A DNA stretch of 64,000 bases from Ochrobactrum sp. BTU1 (GTDB lineage: Bacteria > Pseudomonadota > Alphaproteobacteria > Rhizobiales > Rhizobiaceae). Shown one piece after another: positions 52,896 to 62,181 of this stretch. The notes under the pieces are model-generated. The model was given only the letters and a program-made list of their open reading frames with translations, did not search any database and had not been told where the DNA came from. Every line of letters starts with the position of its first letter. Within the stretch, counting starts at the first letter, position 1. The position numbers were made by a program, and so were the translations under genes. The stretch lies in the NCBI GenBank assembly GCA_018798825.1, contig CP076354.1:1612001-1676000 (forward strand), written 5' to 3'.

Positions 52896-53924
52896 TTAGA
52901 CCGTCGACGTTACCTTGTTCAAATGACGTGGCTTATCGGGATCGTAGCCCTTGCGGCGCGTCACCGTCTCGATGATCCGATAATAGTTGATGAGCGAAAC
53001 CAGCGGGTCGAGTTGACCATTACCGGTGCTGGCAGACGGCACCCGATGGCCCGGCACCGAAGCATCACCGAACGAGACAAGGTTTGCGCCGAACGACTGA
53101 AGCCTGCTCAGTGCCTGAATGCTTGTTTCAAGCGCTTCATCCTGCGGTATGAATGACAGAATTGGGAAGCCGGTTTCCACCAGCCGCATCGGTCCATGCA
53201 TCAGCTCGGCAAGTGAGAACGCTTCCGCATGAATATTGGCGGTTTCCTTGGCCTTGAGTGCTGCTTCGAGCGAAATGGCATAGGCCGTACCACGTCCGCC
53301 AGTGAACAGTGACTTTGCCTCAACCAGCAGGTCTTCCACCACCTCTCGGCCTTCCGGCTTTGTTGCAGCCAACGCTTCCGGCAAGCGGCTCAAACCGTCT
53401 TTCAGCCGGACATCGTTGCTGGCGGCAGCCACCACACCTGAAAGCGCTGCGACTGATGCAATGAAGGACTTGGTGGCGGCAACGCTTTTCTCTTCGCCTG
53501 CATGAAGGGAGAGCACAATGTCCGCACCCTTCGCAAGCGGACTATCGGTCACGTTAACAACGGCAACTGTCGTCGCGCCACCCCGCTTTGCTGCATCCTG
53601 CACCGCGATAATGTCCGGGCTTGCACCCGATTGCGACACGGTGAAATGCAGACCACCCTCCAGTTTCAGCTTCGCGCCATAAACGGAAGCCACCGATGGT
53701 CCGATAGAGGCAACCGGAATGCCCGTGGCAATCTCCATCAGATACTTGAAGAAAGTCGCCGCATGATCGGACGAGCCGCGCGCAGCTGTCGTAATCATGG
53801 TGGGCGACTTTTCAAACAACCGACCGATCTCAGCAAATGTCCCAACTTCTGCTGCAAGAAGTTTCGCCACCACAGATGGTGACTGTTCGGTTTCCTGTAG
53901 CATCAGGGATGGGGCAGTCTGCAT
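52896..53924 (-). CDS. SIS-domain protein, GlmS-isomerase/NagB-II type
   Basis: The 342-residue protein has two SIS domains: ITTAARGSSDHAATFFKYLM and FTVSQSGASPDIIAVQDAAK in the first, GRGTAYAISLEAALKAKETA and AEAFSLAELMHGPM in the second, and the C-terminal PDKPRHLNKVT. It matches the isomerase half of GlmS without the glutaminase part, a form shown in several bacteria to be a glucosamine-6-phosphate deaminase (NagB-II) or related sugar-phosphate enzyme. GGAGA precedes the ATG at 53924. It starts 32 bases after the RND gene, possibly as its operon's last member. Confidence 0.82.
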   Translation of the reverse strand: MQTAPSLMLQETEQSPSVVAKLLAAEVGTFAEIGRLFEKSPTMITTAARGSSDHAATFFKYLMEIATGIPVASIGPSVASVYGAKLKLEGGLHFTVSQSGASPDIIAVQDAAKRGGATTVAVVNVTDSPLAKGADIVLSLHAGEEKSVAATKSFIASVAALSGVVAAASNDVRLKDGLSRLPEALAATKPEGREVVEDLLVEAKSLFTGGRGTAYAISLEAALKAKETANIHAEAFSLAELMHGPMRLVETGFPILSFIPQDEALETSIQALSRLQSFGANLVSFGDASVPGHRVPSASTGNGQLDPLVSLINYYRIIETVTRRKGYDPDKPRHLNKVTSTV

Positions 53925-53956
53925 AATCATTCTCCGGTTGGGTCGTCCAACTCATA

Positions 53957-56900
53957 TCAATGTTGCGGTTGCGGCTCCACTGCTGTTTCAACTTCTTTGG
54001 CGTCAGGCTCCTTGATGCGGAACCAGGCCACATAAAGTGCTGGTAGGAACAGCAGAGTGATGCCCGTACCGGCAATGATGCCGCCCATCATGGCATAGGC
54101 CATCGGTCCCCAGAACACTTCACGCGCAATCGGGATCAGCGCCAGACTTGCAGCCGCTGCCGTCAATGCAATGGGCCGCATACGGTGCTGACTTGCCTGA
54201 ACAACCGCATCCCAAGGATGCATTCCATCGGTAATATGCTCTTCGACCTGCACGATCAGAATGACCGAGTTTCTGATAAGAATACCGATCAGCGCCAGCA
54301 CACCGAGGATTGCCACGAAGCCGAGCGGTTTGCCACTCGGAAGCAGTGCCGCGACCACGCCGATCAGCCCCAAAGGTGCAACGGCAACCACAAGGAACAG
54401 GCGCTGAAAGCTCTGCAATTGCAGCATCAGAACGGTTGCCATCACGAACAGCATCAGCGGCACAACGGCAGCAATCGGCCCCTGGCTCTTGCCGCTTTCT
54501 TCAACCGTACCGGCTGTCGCAACCGAATAACCCGCTGGAAGCTTGTCGACGAATGCCTTCACCGCAGGCTCAAGCTCCTTCACAATCGTGTCCGGCATCG
54601 TTTTATCAACAATACCAGCTGCAACCGTGATGGTTGGAATGCGCGAACGGCGATAAACGACCGGCTGTTCCAGCTCGTAACGGAAATTCGCAATGGCTGC
54701 GAGCGGCACGGAACTGCCGTTGCCAGTTGCAATCTGAAGGCTCTGAAGCGTGTCGATGGAATCGCGCTCATGCTTTTGCGCCCGCACAATCACATCGATC
54801 AGATAGATGGAATCCCGTACCTGTGTGATGCTGATACCGCCCACAACACCGTTGAGCGTCGTCGCAATATCCTTGGATGAAATGCCAAGCTTGCGTGCCT
54901 TGTCCTGCATGACATCTACGCGGATGACACGACCCGGCTCGTTCCAGTTATAGCTGACGACGCCTAAGCGTTTATCGGCACTCATGATACCGGCAAAGTC
55001 CTGCGCAACGCCGCGCAGTTTCTGGATATCAGGACCGGAAATACGATACTGCACAGGGCGCCCGACCGGCGGTCCGAGTTCGAGGAACTTCACATAGGTA
55101 TCGGTGCCGACATAATCCTTGCGCAACGCTTCGTCGAACTTCTGTTTCAAGCGATCACGCGCTTCCACGTCCTTGGCGACAACCACCATCTGCCCGAAAT
55201 ACGGATTTGCTGGCTGCACATCAAACGAGAGAATGAAGCGGATCGCACTTTGCCCGACATAGGTACTCCAGTGGTCGATATCCGGATTATCCTTGAGCAT
55301 CGTCTGCTCGAAGCGTTCCATCTGCGCCTTGGTATCGGCGATGGAGCTGTTCTGGGGCAAGGTCCAGTCGATCACCAGTTCCGGTCGGTCGGATTGCGGA
55401 AAGAACTGTCGTTCGATGAAGCCCATACCGAAAACGGACACCACAAACAAAGCGATCGTCGTGATGATGGTGATCCACTTGTGCCGCATCGCCAGAAGCA
55501 GCGTCTTCGAGAAAGCTTCGAAAAAGCGGCTGCGCTTTTCCTCATGATGCTTCATTTTCTTGGGCAGGAAGGTGACACCAAGAAGCGGCGCAAACAACAC
55601 AGCCACAATCCATGAAACGATCAGCGAAACAGCAATCACCACGAAAAGCGTGAACGTATATTCGCCCGCCTGACTGGTGTTGAGGCCAATCGGGATAAAA
55701 CCTGCGATGGTTACAAGCGTTCCCGTGAGCATCGGGAACGCCGTGTGCGAATAAACATAAGTCGCGGCCTTGTTGATCGGATCGCCTTGCTCCAGCCGCG
55801 CGACCATCATTTCGACCGCAATCATCGCATCATCGACCAGCAGCCCCAGCGCGATAATCAATGCACCGAGCGACACACGTTGCAGCGAAATATCCATCAG
55901 CGACATGGCAAGGAAGGTGATAGCCAGCACCAGCGGGATCGACAGCGACACAACAAAACCGGCGCGCAAGCCAAGGCTGATGAAGCTCACGGCGAGAACG
56001 ATGACAACCGCTTCAAACAGCGCCTGTGTGAACCCCGACACCGCGTCCTGCACGACCTCCGGCTGATCAGCAACCTTGAAGACATTCACGCCAACCGGCA
56101 ACTCAGCCTTCGCCTGCTCCATCAGGGCATCAAGCTTTTCACCAAATTCGAGCAGATTGCCGTTTGGCTTCATGCCGATGCCAAGGCCAATCGCATCATG
56201 GCCGTTCACACGGAAAATCGATGTCGGTGGATCAACATAGCCGCGCGTGATCGTCGCCACATCGGAAAGACGGAAGAAGCGGTCATTCACGCGCAGATTG
56301 ACGGCTCTGAGATCGGCTTCCGAATTGAACTGCCCGCTTACACGTACGCTGATCCGCTCAGGTCCGGCCTGCACAACACCCGAAGGCGTGATCGCATTCT
56401 GATCCTGAAGCGCCTTGAGAATTGCCTGCTGGTCGAGGCCAAGGGCTGCCACCTGCCGCGTCGAGAATTCGAGATAGATCGCCTCATCCTGCGCGCCGAT
56501 CAGCTCAACCTTACCGGCATTGGGAATAGTCAGAATTTTGGTGCGAACATCTTCGGCGTAATCGCGCAATTGGCGCATCGACAAGCCATCGGCGGTAAAC
56601 GCAAAGATATTGCCGAACACATCGCCGAACTTGTCGTTGTAATATGGGCCGTAAACGCCTTCCGGCAGATTAGGCTTGATGTCGTCAAGCATGTGACGCA
56701 CTTCGGACCAGGCTTTTGTCACCTGTTCCTTGCGCACGGTATCTTTCAAAAACACGAAGACAACGGATTTACCCGCCGTCGTCACACTGCGCGTATAGTC
56801 GAGCGTATCAAGCTCCTCGAGCTTCTTCTCGATGCGGTCTGTGACCTGGTTCATGGTTTCGTCGATGGATGCGCCGGGCCAATTGGCCTGCACCACCATG

Positions 56901-57043
56901 GTTTTCACCGTGAATTCGGGGTCTTCCGCGCGGCCAAGGTCGAGATAGGAGATAAGCCCTGCGACCAGAAACACGAGCATAAAATACCAGACAAGCGACC
57001 GGTGGTTCAAAGCCCAGTCAGAAAGATTGAAACCCTTTTTCAC
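53957..57043 (-). CDS. RND efflux pump inner-membrane transporter
   Basis: The 1028-residue protein is of full RND length with twelve membrane segments and two large periplasmic loops. The proton-relay acidic pair is in LIIALGLLVDDAMIAVEMMV (about residues 395-415), and ATYVYSHTAFPMLTGTLVTI and LIGILIRNSVILIVQVEEHI are conserved. The N-terminal YLDLGRAEDPEFTVKTMVVQ is typical of the TtgB-unlike, VexH/AcrB-type group with one-gene pumps. It starts GTG, overlapping the adaptor gene stop (GTGA), so expression is coupled. It probably exports drugs or lipophilic compounds with an outer-membrane channel encoded elsewhere. Confidence 0.92.
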   Translation of the reverse strand: MKKGFNLSDWALNHRSLVWYFMLVFLVAGLISYLDLGRAEDPEFTVKTMVVQANWPGASIDETMNQVTDRIEKKLEELDTLDYTRSVTTAGKSVVFVFLKDTVRKEQVTKAWSEVRHMLDDIKPNLPEGVYGPYYNDKFGDVFGNIFAFTADGLSMRQLRDYAEDVRTKILTIPNAGKVELIGAQDEAIYLEFSTRQVAALGLDQQAILKALQDQNAITPSGVVQAGPERISVRVSGQFNSEADLRAVNLRVNDRFFRLSDVATITRGYVDPPTSIFRVNGHDAIGLGIGMKPNGNLLEFGEKLDALMEQAKAELPVGVNVFKVADQPEVVQDAVSGFTQALFEAVVIVLAVSFISLGLRAGFVVSLSIPLVLAITFLAMSLMDISLQRVSLGALIIALGLLVDDAMIAVEMMVARLEQGDPINKAATYVYSHTAFPMLTGTLVTIAGFIPIGLNTSQAGEYTFTLFVVIAVSLIVSWIVAVLFAPLLGVTFLPKKMKHHEEKRSRFFEAFSKTLLLAMRHKWITIITTIALFVVSVFGMGFIERQFFPQSDRPELVIDWTLPQNSSIADTKAQMERFEQTMLKDNPDIDHWSTYVGQSAIRFILSFDVQPANPYFGQMVVVAKDVEARDRLKQKFDEALRKDYVGTDTYVKFLELGPPVGRPVQYRISGPDIQKLRGVAQDFAGIMSADKRLGVVSYNWNEPGRVIRVDVMQDKARKLGISSKDIATTLNGVVGGISITQVRDSIYLIDVIVRAQKHERDSIDTLQSLQIATGNGSSVPLAAIANFRYELEQPVVYRRSRIPTITVAAGIVDKTMPDTIVKELEPAVKAFVDKLPAGYSVATAGTVEESGKSQGPIAAVVPLMLFVMATVLMLQLQSFQRLFLVVAVAPLGLIGVVAALLPSGKPLGFVAILGVLALIGILIRNSVILIVQVEEHITDGMHPWDAVVQASQHRMRPIALTAAAASLALIPIAREVFWGPMAYAMMGGIIAGTGITLLFLPALYVAWFRIKEPDAKEVETAVEPQPQH

Positions 57044-58134
57044 AGGCTGTTTCCTTTCGCATCCAAACGGACTTTTTGCCCTTCCTTGAGCTCGTTCACG
57101 CCAGCCGTTGCCACATAGCTGCCGACCTCGACATTATTGGCAACAAAACTGTCGCTGCGACGCTCAACAACCTGAATGTCATGAAGGCTTACAGTCTGCG
57201 TCTTTGGGTCAATCACCCAGATTTCGGTCTTTCCGTCTTTTTCAAGCAAGGCCTGAATCGGCAAAAGCACATGATCTTTTTCCGCTCTTGCAAGCCCTGC
57301 CCTTATCGTCGCTCCTAACCGGAAACCCTCCGGCGGGTTTTCAAGTGCAATGCGGACCCGGCGCGTGCGCGTCTGCGCGTCCGCCTGCGGGGCGACTTCC
57401 CGCACCGTACCCTGCCCGGTTACGGTCGGGTCAGCCTGCAGCTGGACATTAAACGGCGTTCCAGCCACGAAATACTCGGTCATGCTGTCGGGAATATCGA
57501 GAACCGCTTCACGAATGTCCGGTCTCGCAACTGTCATCACCGCTTGTCCGGCAGCGACCACCTGCCCCACTTCGGCATTGGTTGCTGAGATGACGCCATC
57601 AAAATCAGGGCTTAACACGGCATAGCCGCGCTGATCTTCCGCTTTGCGCAATCCAGCCTGTGCTTTTTCAAGCCCCGCCTGTGCGCTGTCACGCGACTGT
57701 TTGGCAGCATCGTAATCAGCCTGAGAAATGTTGTTGCCCTTGAGCAAAATGTGCAGACGCTCTTCGCTGGCAGCGGCATTGGCATATTGCGCTTCCGCAC
57801 TTGCGAGATCAGCCTTGGCAGACTGAACCGAAAGATCGAGTGTGGAGGGATCAAGCATCGCAACCATCTCATCTTTTTTGACGAGATCGCCAACAATAAC
57901 CTGACGCGCGATAATGCGACCGAGAACACGGAAGGCCAGATCAGTCGAATAACGCGGCTCGATCGTACCAGCAAAGCTGGTCTGGATTGCAGGCTTCGGC
58001 GTTGCAATCGTGTAAAGAACAGGGCGGGCGGACTCTGCTTGCGATGACTTGTCGTCATCTTTGCCACAAGCCGCCAGCGTTACAAGCGAACCAACAATGG
58101 CAACGCAGCTTAAAAATTTCATCGTCGATTTCAT
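57040..58134 (-). CDS. RND efflux adaptor, lipoprotein (second adaptor gene)
   Basis: The 364-residue protein starts MKSTMKFLSCVAIVGSLVTL and has a lipobox (LAAC, residues 21-24). The membrane-fusion domains follow: lipoyl-like halves (RIIARQVIVGDLVKKDEMVA and ADFDGVISATN-like SPDFDGVISATNAEVGQVVA), an alpha-hairpin (ASAEAQYANAAASEERLHIL), and beta-barrel/membrane-proximal parts. It overlaps its neighbours by four bases on both sides (ATGA, GTGA). Two adaptors before one pump suggest a paired adaptor complex or alternative partners. Confidence 0.88.
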   Translation of the reverse strand: MKSTMKFLSCVAIVGSLVTLAACGKDDDKSSQAESARPVLYTIATPKPAIQTSFAGTIEPRYSTDLAFRVLGRIIARQVIVGDLVKKDEMVAMLDPSTLDLSVQSAKADLASAEAQYANAAASEERLHILLKGNNISQADYDAAKQSRDSAQAGLEKAQAGLRKAEDQRGYAVLSPDFDGVISATNAEVGQVVAAGQAVMTVARPDIREAVLDIPDSMTEYFVAGTPFNVQLQADPTVTGQGTVREVAPQADAQTRTRRVRIALENPPEGFRLGATIRAGLARAEKDHVLLPIQALLEKDGKTEIWVIDPKTQTVSLHDIQVVERRSDSFVANNVEVGSYVATAGVNELKEGQKVRLDAKGNSL

Positions 58135-59261
58135 TGTGCGTCCGCCTTTTCGAGACCCTTTATAATCTCGGTTTGAGCACCGGATCGCAGCATCTGCGCG
58201 CCTTTGGTCACGATCAGCTCGCCAACATTCAAACCAGACGCAACAATCACCCGTTCCTTTTCATAGGCCAGCACCTTGACCGGAACGAGCGTTGCAACCT
58301 GCGTGTCCTTTGCTACGCGCCAAACAGCCGTGCGACCTGAATCGGATGTCATGGCGCTCCATGGCAGGATTACGACCTGCTGGTTTTCCATATGAACCGT
58401 GCCTGTCACTGTTGCCCCAAGGGCCATTTGCTCAGGCGTATCGGCAATGCCAACTTTCACCCGCACGGTGCCCGTCTGTGCATCGACCACCGGTGAGATT
58501 TCCCGGATTTTCCCTTCTGCCTGAACGCTATCGTCAGAAAGCAAGGCCAGAGTTACGTCCATGCCGATCTTGGCATAATTGACCAGCGTTTCCTGAACAT
58601 CGAAGATCGCATCACGCGGACCGTCTTCGGCAATCGAGAACGCAGTTTGCGCAGCCTGAACCACCTGGCCGGTTTCGATATTACGAGCCGTCAGCACACC
58701 TGAAACCGGCGCATGAAGCTCGGTATAGGAAAGCTCGTCACGCGCATTACTGAGCTGACTTTCCGCATTCATCAATGTGCTTTGAGCGGTGCGAAACACC
58801 TGCTCAGACTGATCATATTGCGAGCGCGTGGTGAAGCCTTGTGCCAAGAGCGCCTGCTGGCGTTTGAAACTTGCTTCCGCCTGCACAAGCTGGGCCTGTG
58901 CCGCATCCTTGGATGCCTGTGCAACGCGCATGTTGGACTGCTGTTCGGCATTGTCGATCCGTGCGAGAAGCTCGCCTTTCTCGACATGCTGGCCGATTTC
59001 GACCTTGCGCTCCACAACCTGTCCGTTGACGCGGAAAGAAACATTGACCAGTGAGCGTGCTGCAATTGCACCGGAGAGCGTCAGCTTGGGCTGATAGTCG
59101 ACCAGCTTGCTCTCCGTCACGGCCACCGGAACGACGCCGCTCATTTCGGAATGCGCATAATTGCTTGAAGCCATAACCATCGTCGTAACGACGAGAACAC
59201 TCGCAATCGCTTTCAGCGCACCATATCCCGCTTGTGCGAGAGGGGAAAATTTTGTGGCCAT
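58131..59261 (-). CDS. RND efflux adaptor (first adaptor gene)
   Basis: The 376-residue adaptor has an N-terminal membrane/signal segment (SVLVVTTMVMASSNYAHS), lipoyl halves (RVNGQVVERKVEIGQHVEKG and LHAPVSGVLTARNIETGQVV) and a helical hairpin (AQASKDAAQAQLVQAEASFK). No lipobox is visible. I chose ATG 59261; a longer frame to 59378 lacks a ribosome site. It is the first gene of the adaptor-adaptor-pump operon, and no regulator lies next to it. Confidence 0.87.
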   Translation of the reverse strand: MATKFSPLAQAGYGALKAIASVLVVTTMVMASSNYAHSEMSGVVPVAVTESKLVDYQPKLTLSGAIAARSLVNVSFRVNGQVVERKVEIGQHVEKGELLARIDNAEQQSNMRVAQASKDAAQAQLVQAEASFKRQQALLAQGFTTRSQYDQSEQVFRTAQSTLMNAESQLSNARDELSYTELHAPVSGVLTARNIETGQVVQAAQTAFSIAEDGPRDAIFDVQETLVNYAKIGMDVTLALLSDDSVQAEGKIREISPVVDAQTGTVRVKVGIADTPEQMALGATVTGTVHMENQQVVILPWSAMTSDSGRTAVWRVAKDTQVATLVPVKVLAYEKERVIVASGLNVGELIVTKGAQMLRSGAQTEIIKGLEKADAQ

Positions 59262-59569
59262 TGATACGATTCTCACTGGTTTCTTTGACAACAACATGCA
59301 GCCAAAAGAATGCTGAGAAAAGCGTGCTTTAATAACATTATTAATCATCATATTCGCATATAGAAATGCGTCTCTCAAATAGCTTCGCGAAAGAGCTTAG
59401 AGCGCGTTCCGATCTGATAAATGAGATCGGCGCTCTAATCATCTGCTGTAACGCGCATCTTTTCCGATCGAAGCGGGACCAGAAATCAGTCCAGTGGACT
59501 GATTTCCCCGCGTAGGCGTTTCACACTTTTCGGGATGCGCTCTAAATCAAAAACAATAAAACAAAATAA
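59262..59569. other. Intergenic region upstream of the RND operon
   Basis: Holds the RND operon promoter (about 59262-59397) and the composite repeat at 59398-59546. No coding sequence seen. Confidence 0.5.
59398..59546. repeat. Composite palindromic repeat, family A with an insert
   Basis: On the minus strand AGAGCGCATCCCGAAAAGTG and GGAAAAGATGCGCG are the ends of family A. Between them are about 35 extra bases containing a perfect 11-bp inverted repeat (AAATCAGTCCA/TGGACTGATTT at 59483-59505). A second hairpin (CCGATCT/AGATCGG within AGAGCG/CGCTCT) flanks it at 59399-59436. Confidence 0.65.
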
Positions 59570-59860
59570 TTATAAACTGACTTCTTCGACAAGCCGCTCG
59601 CCTGCAGCGTTTAACTGATAATAAGTGCGCTGTGTCCGAGCATCGCGTTGCCGGACCGTGATATAGCCACCATTGGTTTCAAGTACAATAACCTCCCTCA
59701 GCACAAGAGCGTGAGCAACGCCAAGTATGCGAGAAAAACTGCGGCTATCCTTGGCAATGTCCAGTGCAGCCGCAGCAATAATTCCCGCGCCAAGCCGTGA
59801 GACTTTGCCCGATGCAGCCTCCAGCGCATCGACCAATGCCATATATTCAGCTTCTTCCAT
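59570..59860 (-). CDS. Small protein coupled to the FdhF/YdeP oxidoreductase
   Basis: The 96-residue protein has EAASGKVSRLGAGIIAAAAL, HALVLREVIVLETNGGYITV and RTQRTYYQLNAAGERLVEEV. The pattern helix-strand-strand-helix with a winged-helix-like end suggests a small DNA- or protein-binding domain; no named family is recognised. Its ATG overlaps the stop codon of the molybdoenzyme gene (TGATG), a sign of translational coupling, so it probably serves that enzyme (maturation, partner or regulator). Confidence 0.72.
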   Translation of the reverse strand: MEEAEYMALVDALEAASGKVSRLGAGIIAAAALDIAKDSRSFSRILGVAHALVLREVIVLETNGGYITVRQRDARTQRTYYQLNAAGERLVEEVSL

Positions 59861-62181
59861 CAGGCGTTAGCTGCGTTAACCGCCTGAACCGGACGGAACG
59901 AAACGATGACCGACTTCGATGTTGGCGTATAGCTTTCGTCACCCGCGCTTGCCAAAGGCACAAGCACATTCATTTCCGGGTAGTAGCCCGCAATGCATCC
60001 ACGCGGAATATCATAAGGGACAAAGCGGAAATCACGAGCCACGCGCTCAACACCGTCCTCGAAATCACCGACTATATCGGCCCGATCTCCGGCTTCAACT
60101 CCAATATCCGACATATCGGCGGGGTTCATGAACACCACCTGCCGTTCGCCATAGACACCGCGATAACGATCATCCATGCCATAGATCGTGGTATTGTACT
60201 GGTCATGGCTGCGGAATGTCTGGAGCACATAACGCCCCGGCTTGCCGCGTGCCTGCTGATGCTCGACAGCTTCAGGCAGTGCACCGCTCCAGAACGTAGC
60301 CTTGCCAGCCGGTGTTGCCCATTCCAGTTCTCGCGCCGTGTTGCGCAAATGGAAACCACGCGGCACACGAACGCGCGCGTTGAAGTCGTAGAAGTCCGGC
60401 AATACCCGTGAGATGTGATCACGGATCAGATCGTAATCATCGGCCAGTGCCAGCCAGTCAACCGGCTTTGGGCCCAATGTCGCATTTGCCATGCCGGCAA
60501 TGATCGCAACTTCCGAACGAAGCAGCGGCGAAGCTGGGTTATTGATACCGCCCGATCCATGCACCATGCTCATCGAATCCTCGACGGTGACAATCTGCGC
60601 CACGCCCTTGGAGTTGAGATCAATCTCAGTGCGGCCAAGGCATGGAAGGATAAAGGAATCCTGCCCCGGCAAAAGATGCGAATGGTTGAGTTTGGTTGCG
60701 ATATGCACAGTCAGTCTTTGGCCGGACAGTGCTTTGATAATCATCGGACTGTCAGGTGTTGCACGCGCAAAATTACCGCCCAGGCCGATAAAAGCTTTTG
60801 CTGAGCCATCAAGCATGGCACCAATCGCGCCAAGCACATTATGGCCGGGCTCACGCGGCGCTTTGAAACCAAATTCCTTTTCCAAAGCATCAAGGAATGC
60901 AGTCGACGGACGCTCATTGATGCCGACCGTGCGATCTCCCTGCACGTTGGAATGTCCACGCACCGGACAAAGCCCGGCGCCCGGCTTGCCTATATTGCCA
61001 CGCAGCAACATGAAATTGGTGATTTCGCGGATCATGATCACCGAATGACGATGTTGGGTAATGCCCATCGCCCATGTGCAGATAACCCGACCAGCCTTCA
61101 TGTAAATGCGAGCGGCATGTTCAAGCGATTGACGCAGAAGACCGGATTGATCTTCAATCGCTTCCCATGAAGTTGCGTCGACAGCCGCACGATAAGCTTC
61201 AAATTCTGCCGTATGCGCTGCCAGAAATTCGCGATCCAGAACCGACGGCTCTCCAGCCGCAAGCGCTGCATCATCGGCCGCAAATACTGCCTTGGCCATT
61301 CCGCGGAAGGCGGCCAAATCGCCACCCAGACGCGGCTGGTAATAATCGCTGGCTATGGCTTCGCTGCCGCCATGCATCATTTCAAGTTTGTTCTGCGGAT
61401 CGGCAAACCGCTCCAGCCCGCGCTCACGAACGGGATTAAAAACAACGATCTGCGCACCGCGTTCGGCTGCGCGGCGCAGATCGCCCAACATGCGCGGATG
61501 ATTGGTGCCGGGATTTTGACCGACCACGAAAATCGCATCAGCCTGCTCGAAATCCTCAAGCAAAACCGTGCCTTTGCCAACACCAACCGATTGCTTCAGA
61601 GCAACACCACTGGCCTCGTGGCACATATTGGAACAGTCAGGGAAATTGTTGGTGCCATAGGCGCGCACAAAAAGCTGATACAGAAATGCCGCCTCATTGG
61701 AGGCGCGACCCGATGTATAGAATTCGACACGATCCGGCGTATCGAAACCCTGCAAAATACCGCCGATGGCCGCAAAGGCTTCGTCCCATTCGACCGCTTC
61801 ATATTTATCGGTTGCCGCGTTGTAACGCATCGGATGTGTAAGACGACCAGTGTTCTCCAGCGCATAATCCGTCCAGGATTGCAGCTCGGAAACCGTATGT
61901 TCAGTGAAAAACTTTGGCGTCGTGCGTCGTTCGGTTGCCTCCCAGGCAACAGCCTTCACGCCATTTTCGCAAAACTCGAAAGACGAACCATGTTCCGGAT
62001 CACCCCAGGCACAGCCGGGGCAGTCGAAACCATCGGGCTGATTGGCTTTCAGAAGAGCACGCGCGCCAGTCAATGGCGCACCGCTGGCCAGCAACTGCTT
62101 GCCGCAACTCTTCAAAGCGCCCCATCCGCCAGCGGCACTTGATCGTTTGCCAATAAATCGGGTTTCCGAAGCCTTGCTCAT
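59860..62181 (-). CDS. FdhF/YdeP family molybdopterin oxidoreductase
   Basis: The 773-residue protein of the DMSO-reductase superfamily has a Cys motif near the N-terminus (FDCPGCAWGDPEHGSSFEFC), the pterin-binding FYTSGRASNEAAFLYQLFVR, DCSNMCHEASGVALKQSVGV, and VFVVGQNPGTNHPRMLGDL-like FVVGQNPGTNHPRMLGDLRR. GNIGKPGAGLCPVRGHSNVQ and the C-terminal YRGVYGERQVVFMNPADMSD follow. E. coli YdeP and this family are formate-dehydrogenase-like, linked to acid resistance, with unknown substrate. The start ATG 62181 has GAGGATAG before it; the upstream extension would translate a palindromic repeat. Confidence 0.87.
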   Translation of the reverse strand: MSKASETRFIGKRSSAAGGWGALKSCGKQLLASGAPLTGARALLKANQPDGFDCPGCAWGDPEHGSSFEFCENGVKAVAWEATERRTTPKFFTEHTVSELQSWTDYALENTGRLTHPMRYNAATDKYEAVEWDEAFAAIGGILQGFDTPDRVEFYTSGRASNEAAFLYQLFVRAYGTNNFPDCSNMCHEASGVALKQSVGVGKGTVLLEDFEQADAIFVVGQNPGTNHPRMLGDLRRAAERGAQIVVFNPVRERGLERFADPQNKLEMMHGGSEAIASDYYQPRLGGDLAAFRGMAKAVFAADDAALAAGEPSVLDREFLAAHTAEFEAYRAAVDATSWEAIEDQSGLLRQSLEHAARIYMKAGRVICTWAMGITQHRHSVIMIREITNFMLLRGNIGKPGAGLCPVRGHSNVQGDRTVGINERPSTAFLDALEKEFGFKAPREPGHNVLGAIGAMLDGSAKAFIGLGGNFARATPDSPMIIKALSGQRLTVHIATKLNHSHLLPGQDSFILPCLGRTEIDLNSKGVAQIVTVEDSMSMVHGSGGINNPASPLLRSEVAIIAGMANATLGPKPVDWLALADDYDLIRDHISRVLPDFYDFNARVRVPRGFHLRNTARELEWATPAGKATFWSGALPEAVEHQQARGKPGRYVLQTFRSHDQYNTTIYGMDDRYRGVYGERQVVFMNPADMSDIGVEAGDRADIVGDFEDGVERVARDFRFVPYDIPRGCIAGYYPEMNVLVPLASAGDESYTPTSKSVIVSFRPVQAVNAANA

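Noticed and set aside
55745..57118. 457-codon plus-strand frame
   Set aside because: Antisense to the RND transporter gene; GC-rich codon bias opens the opposite frame.
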